From Hypsibius dujardini (Eukaryota > Tardigrada > Eutardigrada > Parachela > Hypsibiidae): a stretch of 64,000 nt of DNA. The DNA lies in NCBI GenBank assembly GCA_001579985.1, contig LRSR01002232.1:18649-82648 (forward strand), given 5' to 3'. Under the pieces are notes generated by a model that saw only the letters and a list, made by a program, of their open reading frames with translations, did not search any database and was not told the origin of the DNA. Both the position numbers and the translations under genes were made by a program. Every line of letters starts with the position of its first letter. The stretch's first letter is position 1. This document shows, piece after piece, positions 1 to 13,748 of this stretch.

Positions 1-1404
1 AACAAAACTATTGAACATATAAACAATGTATATGTAGTACAAGGGTTGAAAGGTCACGCATGATTAGCTCAAAGTAGCTGGCAAATGATGATTGTTTCCA
101 CCACATAATTGGCGGAAGGTGGCACGGCACCTCGACGAAATATGTCTTTGTTAATCGGATGAATGTCCGTGCGATTACGCACAAAAACAAGCACTGCTGT
201 CGACATGTTATCAGTGTTAATAATTGAATTTGTCTCATTACCTTAATTGTCATGTTTATCTTTGAGGTGAAGAATTGAAGGCAGCAAGTTTGAAGTCCGA
301 GCTTCCACTTACACTTCCAGTCAACAATTCACAAACTTTAATTAATCTGGCTAAGGAGGTTTTTACAACACAGTGCTTTGAGAAATACGTGCTCATACTC
401 GAATATTTATTTTGTTTTACAAATTGGTTTTGTATTGAAAAATCCTGAAAAAAGAAAATAATCAACGGTTGAATTGAATGGGAAACCCGCGGAGCCATCG
501 GGGAACTTTCGAATTTTCTCCCGCTCAAACAAGAGATCGTTTGCAGATGAAATTTTTTGCTAAAATCTATTAATTTAGTCCACTATTTGCAAAAAAATCA
601 GAAAGATCGGTGTGTCGCCTACCGTTCCGTTTCCTTGTCAGTCATGGCACTACAATGAGAACAAGAATCAATCAAACAAGTCACAAATCAGTCAATCAGG
701 CTAAGATGAAACATTCCGCATGATTTCATGCCGCACGGTTCGGCTCGTCGACTTTATCTTTTCTTAGACTTGCCGGGATCCTTTTATCTCAACTGTATTG
801 ATTAGCTCTCGGATTAGGCTGTTTACTTCAATAAGGAAAATAGTCTGATCATTCGTCATGGAATGGTTGAGACGCGTGTGAGCCGCTGGACCATAATCCA
901 ACAAAACTTTCAGAAATAATGTAGGAGTTGCTGCCCTTAATACTTGCATTACCAGAATTGGGATGCACCTTCCAGTCGAGATATAAATGACCGAGTGCTC
1001 CTCGTACATCCAAAAAAGTCAGTCAGATTTTTGACTGGCACGACATTCATTAAAATGGCATTGCTGACTTGTGTTAACAGGGGCGCCAGCCGACTCCAAA
1101 CCGCTTCCCGTGGTCACACCACCCCTCTGAGGATTAGCTCCTCATGATGTGACGTATTTCTTGCTAATAGATTTCGATAGAAGCCAAATTCGTAGTCGGG
1201 CTTAGCATGAAGGAAGGCATCGCTCTGCACTCTGTCCGATGGACCACCAATAGCACGGGAATCCCTGCTGGAGGATGTCCCAGTAAAAAACATTATTTGA
1301 ATTACTCGTCTTATTTTAAGAGCCGATTTGCTTTCTTTAAAATTTTCTTTATATTCTATATATTCCTGTAAGTACTAGCAGAACTTGTTATCACAAAAAC
1401 CATG
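1..1404. other. No gene recognised
   Basis: AT-rich sequence with short open frames only (longest about 80 codons). None shows a domain, a signal peptide or convincing splice-site context. Scattered (AATC)n runs near 660-700 resemble those seen inside repeats elsewhere in the window. I see nothing that supports a gene here, though a small exon could be missed. Confidence 0.5.
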
Positions 1405-1680
1405 ACCGTAATCTCCCGATCTCAAAGGACACTACCCTACCAGTTAATTTGATCCACCCCGGATTTTATCTGTTCATCATCGTTTGCTATTGTTTACCTA
1501 CAATCAATCAATCAACTGATTCAATTTGTGCGTCAAGAAATTCCGCTTAATCAATCATTCAATCGCTGCCAAGTTGCTCTTAAATTTCAACCAATCACGA
1601 CACAGTCAATCCCATTGAAAAGTCACCGATGACTGGATGGGGTGGGGCTTAACTATCCCTTGAGATCGGGAGATTACGGT
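1405..1680. mobile_element. Foldback/MITE-like element, TIR with CTCCCGATCTCAA
   Basis: The two ends are inverted copies: the left begins ACCGTAATCTCCCGATCTCA and the right ends TGAGATCGGGAGATTACGGT. The interior carries (AATC)n stretches and no coding frame. A second member with the same CTCCCGATCTCAAGG terminal core lies at about 38252-38521 inside the opsin gene. It is therefore a dispersed non-autonomous family, not a chance hairpin. Confidence 0.7.
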
Positions 1681-2998
1681 ATCGTTATTGTCACCCCCTT
1701 TCGCACCCCACTTTGCTATTGGTGTCCCCTTTTCAAGTTATCATTGATTTAATTAACACTCATGTGCATAGAATTTTGATACTTAAATTTTGGATAAGCG
1801 AATAGTAAAATGGGAATCATCAAAATAGTTTTAGTTTTATATTCTGAATGTAACATCTGATTCGTTTATATTTCGTTCTTTTCAAAGATCGATACAATTT
1901 TGCTTTAAGAATTCAATAAGTTATATTTTTGTTTAAATTAAAGTTGGTCGTTCAGATATGCAAATGCATTTTAAGAAGTTCATCGTTAAAAATTCGGATC
2001 ATTTTGTCAGGGACGTCAATCCTTTCATAATTTTTCAACTGAAATGCATGTTCAATGTATTTAAGTAAGCCACGTCAAGAACAATCTCAGTTAATGTCGG
2101 GTGCAATATCATCCTTAATAAAGTGAGACACCCAGCTTAGTTTTTTTAATAACCTGATGTTATTATTATTTAATTATCTATTTTATATGTGTTATTATTT
2201 TAAATAAATAATACATTTTGAATTTTGCTGGTACCTTTCGATTCCAAATTAGATTTGGAAAGAAATCGTGCCAAAAATCGTTAAATTAACGCTTTTCCAA
2301 AAAAACAATTTTTATAGTGAAAATTGAGGGAAATGGAATCTTCCAGTGTTTCGCAACTTTATATTCTGCCAAAACATTTCACAACGTAACCGATCAATCG
2401 ACAAAAGTCACCACTAATTTTGAACTACTTTAAGGAAATATATAAAGTGGCGACAATTTGTGTTATCCTTCTGAAACTCGTTCCAAGTAAGGCGAGATAC
2501 ACGATTTTAGGCGTGTCACTGCTTCTTTCGAAGGGTCACTTGCAAGGTCGTTTAATATCGGTGGGACAAATAAAGCGTAATATTGTGCTGGAATTCAGAA
2601 TGACCGGATTATTCCAGATTACTGGAGCACCGCTCCTCTTGAAAGCATATAAACCAATCACATAACTACAATTGCGCTAGATAAAAAAGAACATGCCTAG
2701 AAATATTCGTAACAACCCTGTACGAGATAAGCGAAGAATCGCAAAATTTTCTTGCTGTTATCGACAATCTTTTACCTGTTACTCAGCTGTTAACGGCAAA
2801 GAAAGATAAAACCGGTTGCAACTGCTGACAAATGTAAATTAGAGATTGGGCAATCATCTCGTAGTACGTGGTCCTTTCTCACAGTTCATACGTCAAAGTT
2901 TCAGTTTTCTGTATTTTTTTCGTTTTCACAGCGAGATTTTACTGTTTCGTATTTGTTATATATTATGTGTTTGGATGATGAGATTTTCGGCTGTTAGA
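1681..2998. other. 5' flank of the upstream MAM copy; start of the tandem duplication unit
   Basis: From about 2230 onward this sequence matches about 20580-21304 upstream of the second MAM gene, base for base over most of its length. It includes a stretch starting CTTTCGATTCCAAATT and the motif TTCCAGATTACTGGAGCACC. This marks the left edge of an 18-kb duplication unit. Positions 1681-2230 hold nothing recognisable. A promoter probably lies close to 2999 but I could not assign a TATA box. Confidence 0.65.
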
Positions 2999-3519
2999 AT
3001 GCCGACACTCTGGATCGTTTCGCTGATCACCACGAGCGTTGTGATAGGGTTAACTTCCGGTAACGACCAAAATACGACCGCAGCTCCCTCGCCATCCGAA
3101 ACAACGGCAATCATTGACTGCAGTTTTAACAACGATTTCTGTCAGTTCACCAGTATCCTCGCAAGTCAAGGCGTGGAATGGACGCGGGCGAATATATTTG
3201 ATACTGTGACAAATCCAAATGTCAATATTCCTCCTGCCCGAACGGGTCACTCTAACTGTAGGTGTCCGTCCTAATGACCGATCAAGGGATGGCAAATTGT
3301 ACCAATACAAAACGATATTGTTGATGGACAGTATTTATAAAAACAATATTTAATACCGCAGAGACTAGTGTATCAAAACTGTGTGCACTGTGCGCGTGAT
3401 GTGCAAAGCGCATTGGGTGCGCAACACACAACGCACTATGCACACATCATTATTAAATTGTAGTTTAGAAGCCAGTTCTTGGCCTTAGCTCCTTTGATTT
3501 ATCGTTAAATCTTAAGCTT

Positions 3520-3620
3520 TTACTGGCAAGCTTAGCTTAGCTTAACTTAACTTAGCTTTTAACTTAGCTTAGCTTTAGCTTAACTTACCTTAACTTAGCT
3601 TTAACTTAACTTCAGCTTTG
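3520..3620. repeat. AGCTTA/AACTTA low-complexity repeat
   Basis: Irregular tandem runs of AGCTTA and AACTTA. A similar tract lies at 9055-9120, and a shorter one lies at 21830-21890 in the paralogous intron. The two tracts in this intron bracket the block that is missing from the second copy. Confidence 0.7.
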
Positions 3621-3796
3621 ACTACTGGCTAGTTTCGCAGCAAGCTTAAAGAAAGCGGCGCGAGCTGGTCTGTCCTTATGTACCTTGTACCTGTGTACTT
3701 TTGTACCTAGGTACAAAGATGCATAGGTACAACGTATGACTATTCTATACACTGGTGTACCTATCAGAATGATTATACCTGTGTACGTTTGTACCT

Positions 3797-4715
3797 ACTA
3801 GGGAAGTGGCGGAGATTTCCCCTCGCTTTTAGGGTGGGGTTTTTTTTCTGATACTTGTTAATATATCATGATTTTTCGTAGGGGTCTCGTCGGTGCAAAT
3901 ACATTTACAGGTTCAGAAAAAAATGGGGAAGGAAAAAAGAATCTCTGCCAGTTTGTGGTACATGCCGGTGCTTGATTGATCGATTTCTCAAAATTTTATT
4001 TTTTTCAAAAACTTTTCAGTATTTTACTGAACGTGAACACATTCTTAAATTTTACTAAAAATCTTCGAATATGAATGATTTACTGGACAACAGACTGCAC
4101 GCTTTTTTTCCATGTTCATGTGTCATCCATTGAGAAGCGGGAAATGTCAGAACATGGAAAAATGCGTGCAGTCTTTTGTCCAGCAAATCACTCATACCAA
4201 TATTTCGAATTTTGAATTTACAACCACTGCTGCAACTGCACGCGTTATTTCATCTGTTTTCCCCTGTTTTTTTCGATCTTGTTTACAAAAGTTAATGTTT
4301 TTATTTCAAACAAATGTGTTCATGTAACAATACAGATTATATTAACGCTGTCGTTAACTGTTCCATTTTCATTTTCTCAAGGTGTTCCGGTTGGTGGAAT
4401 ATTTTTTAATTTGTTTTTTATACCTCGCTGAAGGTTTTCATTAAATTTTAAGAATGTTTTTACCTTCAGTAAAATATTGAAACAATTTTGAAAAAATAAA
4501 ATGTTGAGAAATTTGTCAAATGATCGATCAATCAAGCGCCGGCATGTAGCACAAACTGGCAGAGATTCTTTTTTCCTTCCCCATTTTTTTCTGAACCTGC
4601 AAATGTATTTGCACCGACGAGACCCCTATGAAAAATTATGATATATGAACAAGTATTAGTAAAAAAAACCCCACCCTGAAAGCGAGGGGAAATCTCCGCC
4701 ACTTCCCGAGCTAGG
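3797..4715. mobile_element. Long-arm foldback element in intron 1 of the MAM pseudogene
   Basis: Arms of about 250-280 bp are inverted copies. The left arm starts AGGGAAGTGGCGGAGATTTC; the right arm ends GAAATCTCCGCCACTTCCCG. Both arms contain the GTCTCGTCGGTGCAAATACA segment or its complement. The interior carries a second, smaller palindrome (4072-4195). There is no transposase frame. The same arm core (GGGGTCTCG, AAAAAAATG, TTGATTGATTGATT) reappears at 57815-58265 and, degraded, at 23225-23360. Confidence 0.75.
4072..4195. mobile_element. Short palindromic element nested in the foldback element
   Basis: The ends GAATGATTTACTGGACAACA and its near complement, ending TTGTCCAGCAAATCACTCAT, form arms of about 40 bp. 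These continue into GACTGCACGC and its complement. It lies in the loop of the 3797-4715 element, so it inserted later or forms the loop of a composite. Confidence 0.65.
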
Positions 4716-5043
4716 TAAAAAGAGGCATAGGTACAACGATACATGACTATTCTGTACACTGGTGTACCTATCAGAATGATTGTATCTGTGTACTTTTGTA
4801 CCTAGGCACAGCCCTCACTAGGTACTACTCGTAGTACAGTACTGTTGTACCGATTAATGTGCGGCCGTGAATCTACTAGTGCATTCCAGAAGTATTGATC
4901 CTGTAAATTACAAAGATATAGTAAATGCCTGTATTAGCGAAAACTTTAAAATTTATTTTAATGGTACTTTAATACCTATTTCGAAATGTGCAGGAGATAC
5001 CAGTGAATCTGTGGGTTATAAATTGTCTTTGCGCAAACAAGTT

Positions 5044-5453
5044 ACTGTATAATCTGGATGAAAACACGGGAACATGTTCAGTTGAATAGAACACACGTAA
5101 ATTGCTACCAGTGTCTGATTGATTCAAAGAATGGAGCATAAGACTGCAATCAATTAATTGTTGATTTGACGCGCTTGGTCTTTAAAATTTGACTGTTGAT
5201 TCGTCTTGCGTCTGAAACAGGATTTCTACCACTGATTTCTTTAAGTTTTTTAACGAGGAGTCTTTCGTGTAAGAAGTTAAGCTGGATTCTGATTTGTAAT
5301 GAATTTTTTTTTATAGAAATTTAATGTTTGATTGATGGATTACGGGCGTAATGCTGTAATTGTACGGGCAAAATTTACCGCACCGGTGGGCAAAGTAAAC
5401 GATCGTTCGATAGGCCAACAATGTTTCCCTTGTTTTCATCCAGATTATACAGT
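5044..5453. mobile_element. MITE-like element with 30-bp TIRs
   Basis: The left end ACTGTATAATCTGGATGAAA is mirrored by TTTCATCCAGATTATACAGT at the right end, with the homology extending over about 30 bp. The interior is about 350 bp, AT-rich and non-coding. No second copy was seen in this window. Confidence 0.6.
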
Positions 5454-6399
5454 ATTCTCAACACCCTTTGGAATGGACAACCGATTTCAGGCAAACAACC
5501 CAGGCAAAATCAATCAATCAAATTTACAAACTTCTGGTCACACTGCTTGCTGTTTTAAATTAGATTACGAAGTATTAACAACTTGATAGCTACCGATGTC
5601 AGATATGGGTTAATATCAAAATATAGCGCTTTTAGCATCACCGTGTTTTCAAAAAGTGAATGTTTCTCTAACATAAGGAGACGCATCTCTCAATAATTCT
5701 GGCCCAGCCATCCCTCGAATCGGGGGAATGAAGTTGGTAACTTGTTTATTTATTTCACGGCGCCGATTATGTCTGGAGCAGCTTTCCCAATTGACTTGCA
5801 GTAGCTAGTTCGAAGGAAAACTTACAAACTACAATTTAAGGTTAGAGCGCAATTGAAATTCATTATGATTCCAGGACTGAAAAAATGTGGTTAATTTTTC
5901 ATTATGGCAAACCAGCAGCTCCCCTTATATCCAGTGAATAGTTTTTTAACCAAACTTTTGAATTTGAATTTTATTGAAATATGGAGTGAACTGCAGATGC
6001 CAAAAAGTGAGTGAATTAGTATATTTTCTCAAAACATATTTGCCACCTTTGCACACGGAGGAGTTTTTGAAATAGACAACGCAAAAGCTAAACTTCATTC
6101 TAAAGTCAAGTTTTGTTTGGGCTAGTCCACAAATAAGGCATTCATATTCAACGTAAAATTAGATAAAAAGGAGAATATTTGTTTCGTTGGATGTGCACAT
6201 AGATCTGTGGAATCAACAAATTTCTGCCAACTTTGGACACTTTTCTGTGAGCAAACATGGCCTAAATATTTTTCAAAGTATAGCAAATAATAATATTATA
6301 ATATCAGCTACAAGATTGCAAGCAAAACTGAGAGTAGAAAACTTAAAGTGAAATTACAACAGAATTGTTTTGGAGAGAGCTAGGCCTACAACTTCACCC

Positions 6400-7087
6400 A
6401 ACCTTTTTAATTATCAATTGCTATGTACACAACTTTTTTTTCCAATTGTTGGACACAACCTTTTCCGGAGGATTGTTTTTATATACCTATGGTTGCAATA
6501 GTGGTCAGGAGGAGGGTCTTTATTTAGTAGAAGGTGTACAGAGTTTTATGGGATCATAACGTGAGAAGTCGTCAGTTATGTGTGGTCCGGGTTTTGCCAC
6601 CGATCAGATGGTCACCACAGTCGGCTGACCGGAATTCGGGGATCGGCCGCCCACTCTACGAAACTGTTCTAGATAGACTGCGCCTATAAAACTGTCCAGA
6701 GAGCTTCGCAGTCGACTTGGAGCCAACTGAATTGTTGCAGGATTCTGATTGAAGACAAAGGCCACCAGGTTTGCAACTGCGTAAAATCCGCACGCCAATC
6801 GGTACGTCTGCTGCTGGACCCGCGGGATGAAGATATCTAACTTTCTAACTTTAAAATATTACAGATCATAAACGCTATTTAATACGACGACACACAAACA
6901 AATATTCCATATTGGGACGGGTTTGAAATATGCAGGAAGGCGTTGCTAGCAGATTTTGCGTGGCAACGACCTTAATTATATCCTTTGATGGGTTTTCGGG
7001 AAAAGGTTGTGTACATAGCTAAGGGTTGTGTCCAATAATTGGCGAAAAAGGTTGTGTACATAGCAGTTGATAATTAAAAAGGTTGTG
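6400..7087. mobile_element. Inverted-repeat element with AACCTTTTTAATTATCAA ends
   Basis: The left end AACCTTTTTAATTATCAATT is followed by GCTATGTACACAAC; the right end is its complement, ending AATTAAAAAGGTT. The terminal motif GGTTGTGTACATAGC is then repeated several times in direct orientation up to about 7135. This suggests terminal sub-repeats, as in foldback transposons. Confidence 0.6.
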
Positions 7088-8281
7088 TGGGTTGTGAGCA
7101 TAGCGAAAGGTTGTGTAGGGTTGTGAGCATAGCCCTCACCAATTGTTTTCAAAAATAATCCTTTTTATCGGAGGAATTGTCCTACGTCATGGATGCACAA
7201 GTTCCAGCAAAATTGAACTGGCCAGTCAGCATGTGGGCCTAACGCGCACATGCCTATTTTGAGCCTCCAAAACCTGACTCATCAATGGTGTCAGTTTACC
7301 TGGGCGTCCCCGACATTGCAAGTTGCCAGTCCTGAATAGTACTCGTACCGGGGTACCGGTTGTTACGGGACAAGGGCGGCTACCGGTGGGGACTTTATCT
7401 CTGCAAAAGTTTAAAAGTAAATCAGCGCTAGTTTGGTCAATTCGGTCGAATAACGACTTACTAGAAAGATGAAGAATACCCATTCAGTTGCCAAATTGGA
7501 AATTTTAATAAGTTGGACTTGTTTATGGGGGCAAGGGATTAATTGAAGACCGTCAGCTTACATCGACGTTCCAGACTTTCGAACCTTTGTTTAGTTTTCC
7601 GACAAACTGAAATTAGTATTTTTGTACTTCAATTTTGCAATTATCCTTCCGCATGTCCATAATTTTTCTACTGATAACCAAACCGTTGGAGTGATTGTAA
7701 TGGGGCGACTGCAATCCAAAGACGACATTTGGGTGATGCGTTTTTTTTGTGGGAGTCCCCTTTCTAAAGGCTGAAAATTCTCCAATACTGCAAAATCTTC
7801 ACGGCAAATTTATATATACATGCGGCATGCATTACCCACGCGTCAGTTGTTCAAAAAAGTAAAACCAGCTTTGAGGAAAAGATCGTGTGAATTAAATGTT
7901 TTCCGTTGTTTGGGTCAACAAAATCAAGCTAAAATGGCGGCCCATTTCACAATTGCTAAAGTTTGGCTGCACCCTCCGGAATATTCTGTTTTTCATTTCC
8001 ATGGTCAAGGAAAATTATTGCGAAGTAGAATGCGCTCTGCAGATTCTATTTTCATTCATTTAGTTGCTTAGATAATTTTTCACAATCAGACCATTTTAAA
8101 TGGTCCTTGTGCTAACCAAATAGACCGATTGCTGGGCGTCTGTCTTAGTTTTCAGACGACCACCTCAAAAACGATTTTGAGGTCTATTTTTAATAGTATT
8201 ACTGTAGCTTCACTATTTTAACTGTGTTTTTCACTTCGGTCGTGTGTCACTGCATGTCTATGCGCGTGCGCGCGCTCACTT

Positions 8282-8385
8282 ACAGCTGTGGCACGATTTC
8301 TTGACGAAAAACGTTTATCGGAACACCGGCATAATAACATGTGTTCCGATTAAGGTTTTTGGTCAAGAAATTGTGCCACAGCTGT
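8282..8385. mobile_element. 104-bp palindromic MITE, ACAGCTGTGGC ends
   Basis: Near-perfect hairpin. Both ends are ACAGCTGTGGC or its complement, with arms of about 46 bp (including CACGATTTCTTGACGAAAAA) and a loop of about 12 bp. The element at 35639-35752 has the same ACAGCTGTGGC terminus with a different interior, so the two belong to one terminal family. Confidence 0.7.
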
Positions 8386-8570
8386 ATCACAGAAAGGCAT
8401 GTGACGTATGCGGAGTTAAACCAGTCGTTATAATCGTGAGATTGCACTATCAAATTTATGTTAATTACAAAATTTAGTTTGCCATTATGGTCCCAAGAAC
8501 ATTTTTGGCGGAATTTCAAAGTTTGGGACAGGCACGTCGTCCGAACATGGCAGGTATCGTGAACCATTGT

Positions 8571-8960
8571 ACCTAAGTATGCGAGTACCTAGGTACATAA
8601 GAATACAACTACAGCCATTCAGACAGGCTTATCATCCTATAGCAGGCGGTATCAAAATACCGTAGTACCTACGTATGCCAGTACCTAGGTACATAAGTAC
8701 GTAGGTAAAAATAATCGGATAAATACACTGTAGGAGAGCAGCTGGTGTCATAGTACCTTGGTGCCTAAGTATGCCAGTCCTAGGTACATAAGTACGTAGG
8801 TACAGCCATTCGGATAGGTACATTGTAGGATAGCAGCTCGTGTCATAGTACCTTTGTTTGCCAGTACAGAATTACATAGGTACAGCCATCTGGATAGGAA
8901 CCTATGTTCGGAGCAGCTGGTACCGTGGTACCTAAGCATGTCTGTACCCAGGCTCATTTA
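8571..8960. repeat. Minisatellite, about 95-bp unit rich in GTACCTAGGTAC
   Basis: Four diverged direct units begin GTACCTAAGTATGC or a close variant. Each contains the palindrome GTACCTAGGTAC or a remnant, followed by ACAGCCATTC and GGATAG segments. Shorter GTACCTAGGTAC clusters occur at 3675-3800 and 4725-4860 in the same intron. Confidence 0.7.
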
Positions 8961-11900
8961 ATCTAAGGAAGTACATAGGTACAAGTAGCAAAACTGGCCA
9001 CTATATGGTCTCTTAAAGCTTGCTTCCAAACTCGCCAAATCTCTCAGCTTTTACTGGGAAACTTAGGTTAGCTTAGCTTAATTTAACTCAGCTTAGCTTT
9101 TACTTCAAAGCTGTAGCTCTTACTGGGAGATAGTGTTTTTTGATTGAGGAATACATAAGATACCAGATTCTGATATCAGAATCTGAAAAACCCCATTTCT
9201 CGGGATTGTGAAACTATCGTCCCAAGAATGTTGAAACAATATTGGGATTGGGCAAACAATTGGAGCTTCGGGATTCGATTATTAAACTGTGCTTAAATTG
9301 TTGAAGCAGATATTTGCATATGGTATTGGTTATTTGGACTGGCCCTCGTGCGCCCCAGATCATAGCATAAGGGATTTTTAATTTTACACACTTCAGTTTT
9401 GTTTGAATATCAGAACTATTTGTTGTTTAAATGCCTGAATTATTGTGTGCTATTGAGAAACAATCAGCAAAAACGTTCCAGTTACACGTTTTTCCCACTG
9501 ATTCAGAATTCCGACGTAACCGCTGTTCGGTAAAAAATGCTTGAAGGCATTTTATCTACTTGTTAATTAAGAGGAAACATACCTTTATCTTTTAGTGTTG
9601 GTGAAATAAAAAATATGAAGAACAGTTTTCTAAAACCGATTTCGCACAGATTTATTGTCTCGTTTTGATGGCAGCACGGTTACAGACAGTTCTTTGTGAC
9701 AAAAACCTTAGCGATAAAGTAAATTTCAAGGCTATTAGTTTGAACAAATCTATAACTATTTAATACAAAATTGTTTTTGATTTTCTGAACGTGTGAGAAG
9801 TGGAAGAACTACGAACGCTGTTTTAGCTAAATGTTTGTTTTATCCGCGGCTCGGTTACCAGCTCGTAAATTTGTTACTTCCCATCTGAATTTTGTAAACG
9901 ATTACCGAAAATGCTCCTTAAACATCAGGCATTCAGAAACTGTAGAAAATTGATTTTGTCAAAAACAGTGTAACTGGATCGTATCTGTTGATTTCCCCCA
10001 ATTTTTCTCTTGCACATAAAAACAATTTAATTCGACTTAAAAAGAAATATGGACAACGAATATGTTGATGCGTAAAAGAACAACTTATACAGTAGTTTTT
10101 GTAAACATTGAAACGAAACACCTTAGGAGCCACAGAGGATTTTGTTAATTAAAAAGTAGCTATAATGCACTGATGTAAATTGAATGTTACCGAAGTTTTA
10201 CCCTATGAAAACATTGTTATAGGAGCGAGAGCCCTGGCAAAGAAAACGACAGTAATTGGAATTTTAATTGAAATCCTTTATGGTTCTTGAAGTCCCAATA
10301 AAATTGGTGTCATAAATGGTACTTTGTTTGGTCGCCTTTTTACTTCAGGCACTAAAAAAGGCTACAAACTGCTTTTTTACGCAATATGGGACGGTATTTA
10401 AGATAGTAAATGTAACCGTATTTCGAATAGTGTTTTTCTGGAGGGCAGTGTATGGAACGTTGAAAGTTCTAATGTTTTCTTCTCACGTGTGCTTTTTCAA
10501 ACAAAACAACGATGATCGTTACAGCGGACCGGTTCCTTTTCTCGACGATTTCGAACGCAGCAACTGAGTCGCTTGTTGCACAAGTCATCTCGCCCGTTAT
10601 CCCGCGACTGCCGCGACGTAGCGACTACTGCCTCAAGTTCTCTATGCAGTTTGACGCCAAAGAATCGTCTAAGCTGCAAATAATGCTTCACCGTCGGCCA
10701 GGCACGCAACAGACGCTTGTGCACGAATTCCTCGGTAGCCCGCGTCAGCTCGACTGGAGATCAGTGGAGATTGATTTCAGCTATCCATTGGAATTCCAGG
10801 TTGGTTCACATCAGTTACTCGGAAGATTTTTGTAACGTACACTGAAGGCTGTAAACTTTTTTCAGATATCTCTCCGTGTCGAGGCGGGTCCCAGGAGCAT
10901 TCATCGAGCTGGAATGCTATCGACGACTTGGTATTACTGCCGGGACAATGCCGCCCTTCAGGTGTGAATAAAAACTCGTACCCTTCTGTCTGTGTATTCT
11001 TCTCAACCTCAATACATTCTGGAGACGTAATTATAATATCATATATATCAACGATTATATATGATGATATATGAATATCAACGAACGGACGAATACGATA
11101 AGGAAGGGGAAGACATAGCAGAGAATAGGGATGTATATCCGTCCGCTGCCGCTACGCTACCGTTCCGCTACCGTTCCGCTGCCGCTACGACTCAAATTTC
11201 CCGATTCGCTAACTTCCGATAAATCCGATATATACGCTTCCAGAAGGCAAATTTAAAGGACAGCTGTTGTTTAACTGTATTTCAACGTTATTCAAAATAG
11301 ACAAAAACGGTCTTCTGCTCTTAAAATCAAATATTTGTATTTTATTGAAAATCCAAAAACTTTGATGAGAGATTGCTTATTGTATTTCAAATCACTTCTT
11401 CAGTGGTCATGATTTTATTTACTGGTATTGAATAAATAGAGCTAAAACGGTCTGATTCTTTGATCTCCTACAGATTAGACTAAAAGGAGGATGTCATACG
11501 TTGATTGCTTGATTGGGGAGTTTACTGTTACGGGCGACTTACAAAATAAATATTTAAGTAGTAAAAGACAGAATGCTGCAGACAATACTGCACAAATGCG
11601 GTACAATGTACTGAACGGTAAATAATATTTTATTATTCTACTGCAGCGACTGCAGAAACCGTATCGCCAACAGGCGTAGTTGTACCGATCACCCAACTAC
11701 CTTCTGCCAATGACATTTTTTACTGCAAGTTTGAGAACGATTTTTTTCAGTTTACGACTGTCCCGGATCAAGGCAAAGAATGGCATCGCTTCAACATCCA
11801 CGACACTGAGAACATCATGGCGCCCATTGTACCAACCAGACCTAATCATCTGAGCTGTAAGGTGAAAATCAATATTTTTCCATTTCATTTTATCTTCTTA

Positions 11901-12844
11901 AACTAATTTCATTAGCCGCAATTCCTTTTTTAAATTACTAATTTTTTTACCCAAATGTATAATTCTGTTTTAACAATATGGTAGTTGTTCATTAATTAAT
12001 CTCAATTAAGATGCATTAAAATGGTTTTTATTTTTGATAATTCATATTGTTAAATGTGTAATATTTCTGATGTACATGGACATTATTATTTGCATATTAT
12101 TTGCATATTTTGTAATCTCTCATTACTGTGTTAGCAAAATATATTCGATTCTACGAGAATTCATTATGGATATTTTTTTGCTGCAGCGGATCGTTTTCTT
12201 CTTGCGGAGTTGACTAACAAAGCTATCAACACAGTCGCGGGCCAACTCGTCTCATCCCGTGTCCCCCGGGTGGCCGGCCGTGCCGAATTCTGCCTCAAGT
12301 TCTCCATGTTCTTCGAGGCGCCCGATTTAACCAAGCTTAAAATTATGACCCATCGTTTGCCGGAAGATGTGCAGAAATTGGTGCACGAAACAATCAGCGT
12401 CCCAGATCTGGAAAGATGTCGAAATCGACTTCCGGTTCCCTTGGGAATTCCAGGTTAGTCCGCCACTAATTCACAGCTCCGTCTCCTCCCCATCTGGACA
12501 AATATGTTTGGCAATACATAAATTAGCGACAGTGGGACCATCAATAAAATGTGTCAATAAAATGTGTCAGAAAAGTCTATCAAAAAATGATCTCAGCGAG
12601 CAAGCGAAGTATTGAGCCATGCGCGTCAAAACCAAGGCCTGTGCTGTGATTGGTCTGTTCGCACTTTTCGATTGTTGACAGCCCGGCTGTCTTACAGATC
12701 AACCAAAGACAATCAGCAAATTTCCGAAATTCACTGATCGCATTTCATTGACAACTTCGACTTCGACTTCAAACTTGTTCATCAAAACTTTTTTGATACA
12801 TTTTGTTGATTGTCGGCAAACGTTGACGACCGCATTCTCACTAT

Positions 12845-13420
12845 TGTAGTGTGCAGAGACTCGTTCAGGGTCCTTACAGGTCGGAACCAGGACCCTTCAT
12901 GGTAGGGCTGGGGCCGGGGGGAGGCAACGAAGCGAAATTCATTTTTTTTCAAGAGTGAACCCAAAATCTGGCCTCCAGTCCCTGATCATTTTGAAACTTG
13001 TGACGGTTAGGGGTCTAATTTCCAGAGGGGGGCCCCCTGGGATTTCAAAACATTTTTAAAAACATTAGTTTTTCGTTCAAATTTGAAGTTTGGTGAGGTC
13101 CAATATAAGCTCCCTACTGATGAATACAAATTGGAGGTTCAAAACATTTAAGAACGGCTCACATTTGCTGAAAAACTGATTTTCTGAACACGTTTTGAAA
13201 TCCCCCTGGACCCCTGGAAATCAGATCCCCACAATCCCACAAGGTTCGAAATGTTAAGGGCGCATTTCATGCGCATGCGCAGGGCAAGAGAGCGCATTTC
13301 GCGTTCAATCTTCGATCTTTGAAAAAAAACATTTTGCCCCTTTGCCCACCCCCTGGCCCTACCGTGAGGGGTCCTGGTTCCGACCTGTAAGGACCCTAAA
13401 CGCACCTCTGACAATGTGCA
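12845..13420. mobile_element. Foldback element in MAM pseudogene intron 5
   Basis: Arms of about 230 bp in inverted orientation: the left arm contains AGGGTCCTTACAGGTCGGAA and the right arm TTCCGACCTGTAAGGACCCT. Complementary C/G-rich patches (GGCCCCCTGG) lie nearer the centre. There is no coding capacity. The corresponding intron of the intact gene (24167-24549) lacks this block. Confidence 0.7.
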
Positions 13421-13748
13421 ATATACGATTTATATTTACCGAGCTACATATCATGATCATTCAATGCCATGCATGTCTTTAGATTTCTTTACGCGTGGAA
13501 GTTTTATCGAGATCTCTTCAAGAAGCCGCCATTGCTATAGATGACCTGGTGCTGTCGCCGGGAAAGTGCCGAGCTTTAGGTAATTCTATCAATTTTAATT
13601 GCGACTGTGCGTGTACATTTGCCAGATGCTTTCCTTGGCGAAAAGATTAATACAATCGAAACAGAAATAGTTAACGATCACGTGCTTTTTGCACTCTTTA
13701 TCTCTACTTCCAATCAAGATTGAAATGCACACATTTCGACTTCAGCTG

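Noticed and set aside
8571-8960. CRISPR-like array
   Set aside because: The units are contiguous and diverged with no unique spacers, and the genome is eukaryotic; it is a minisatellite.
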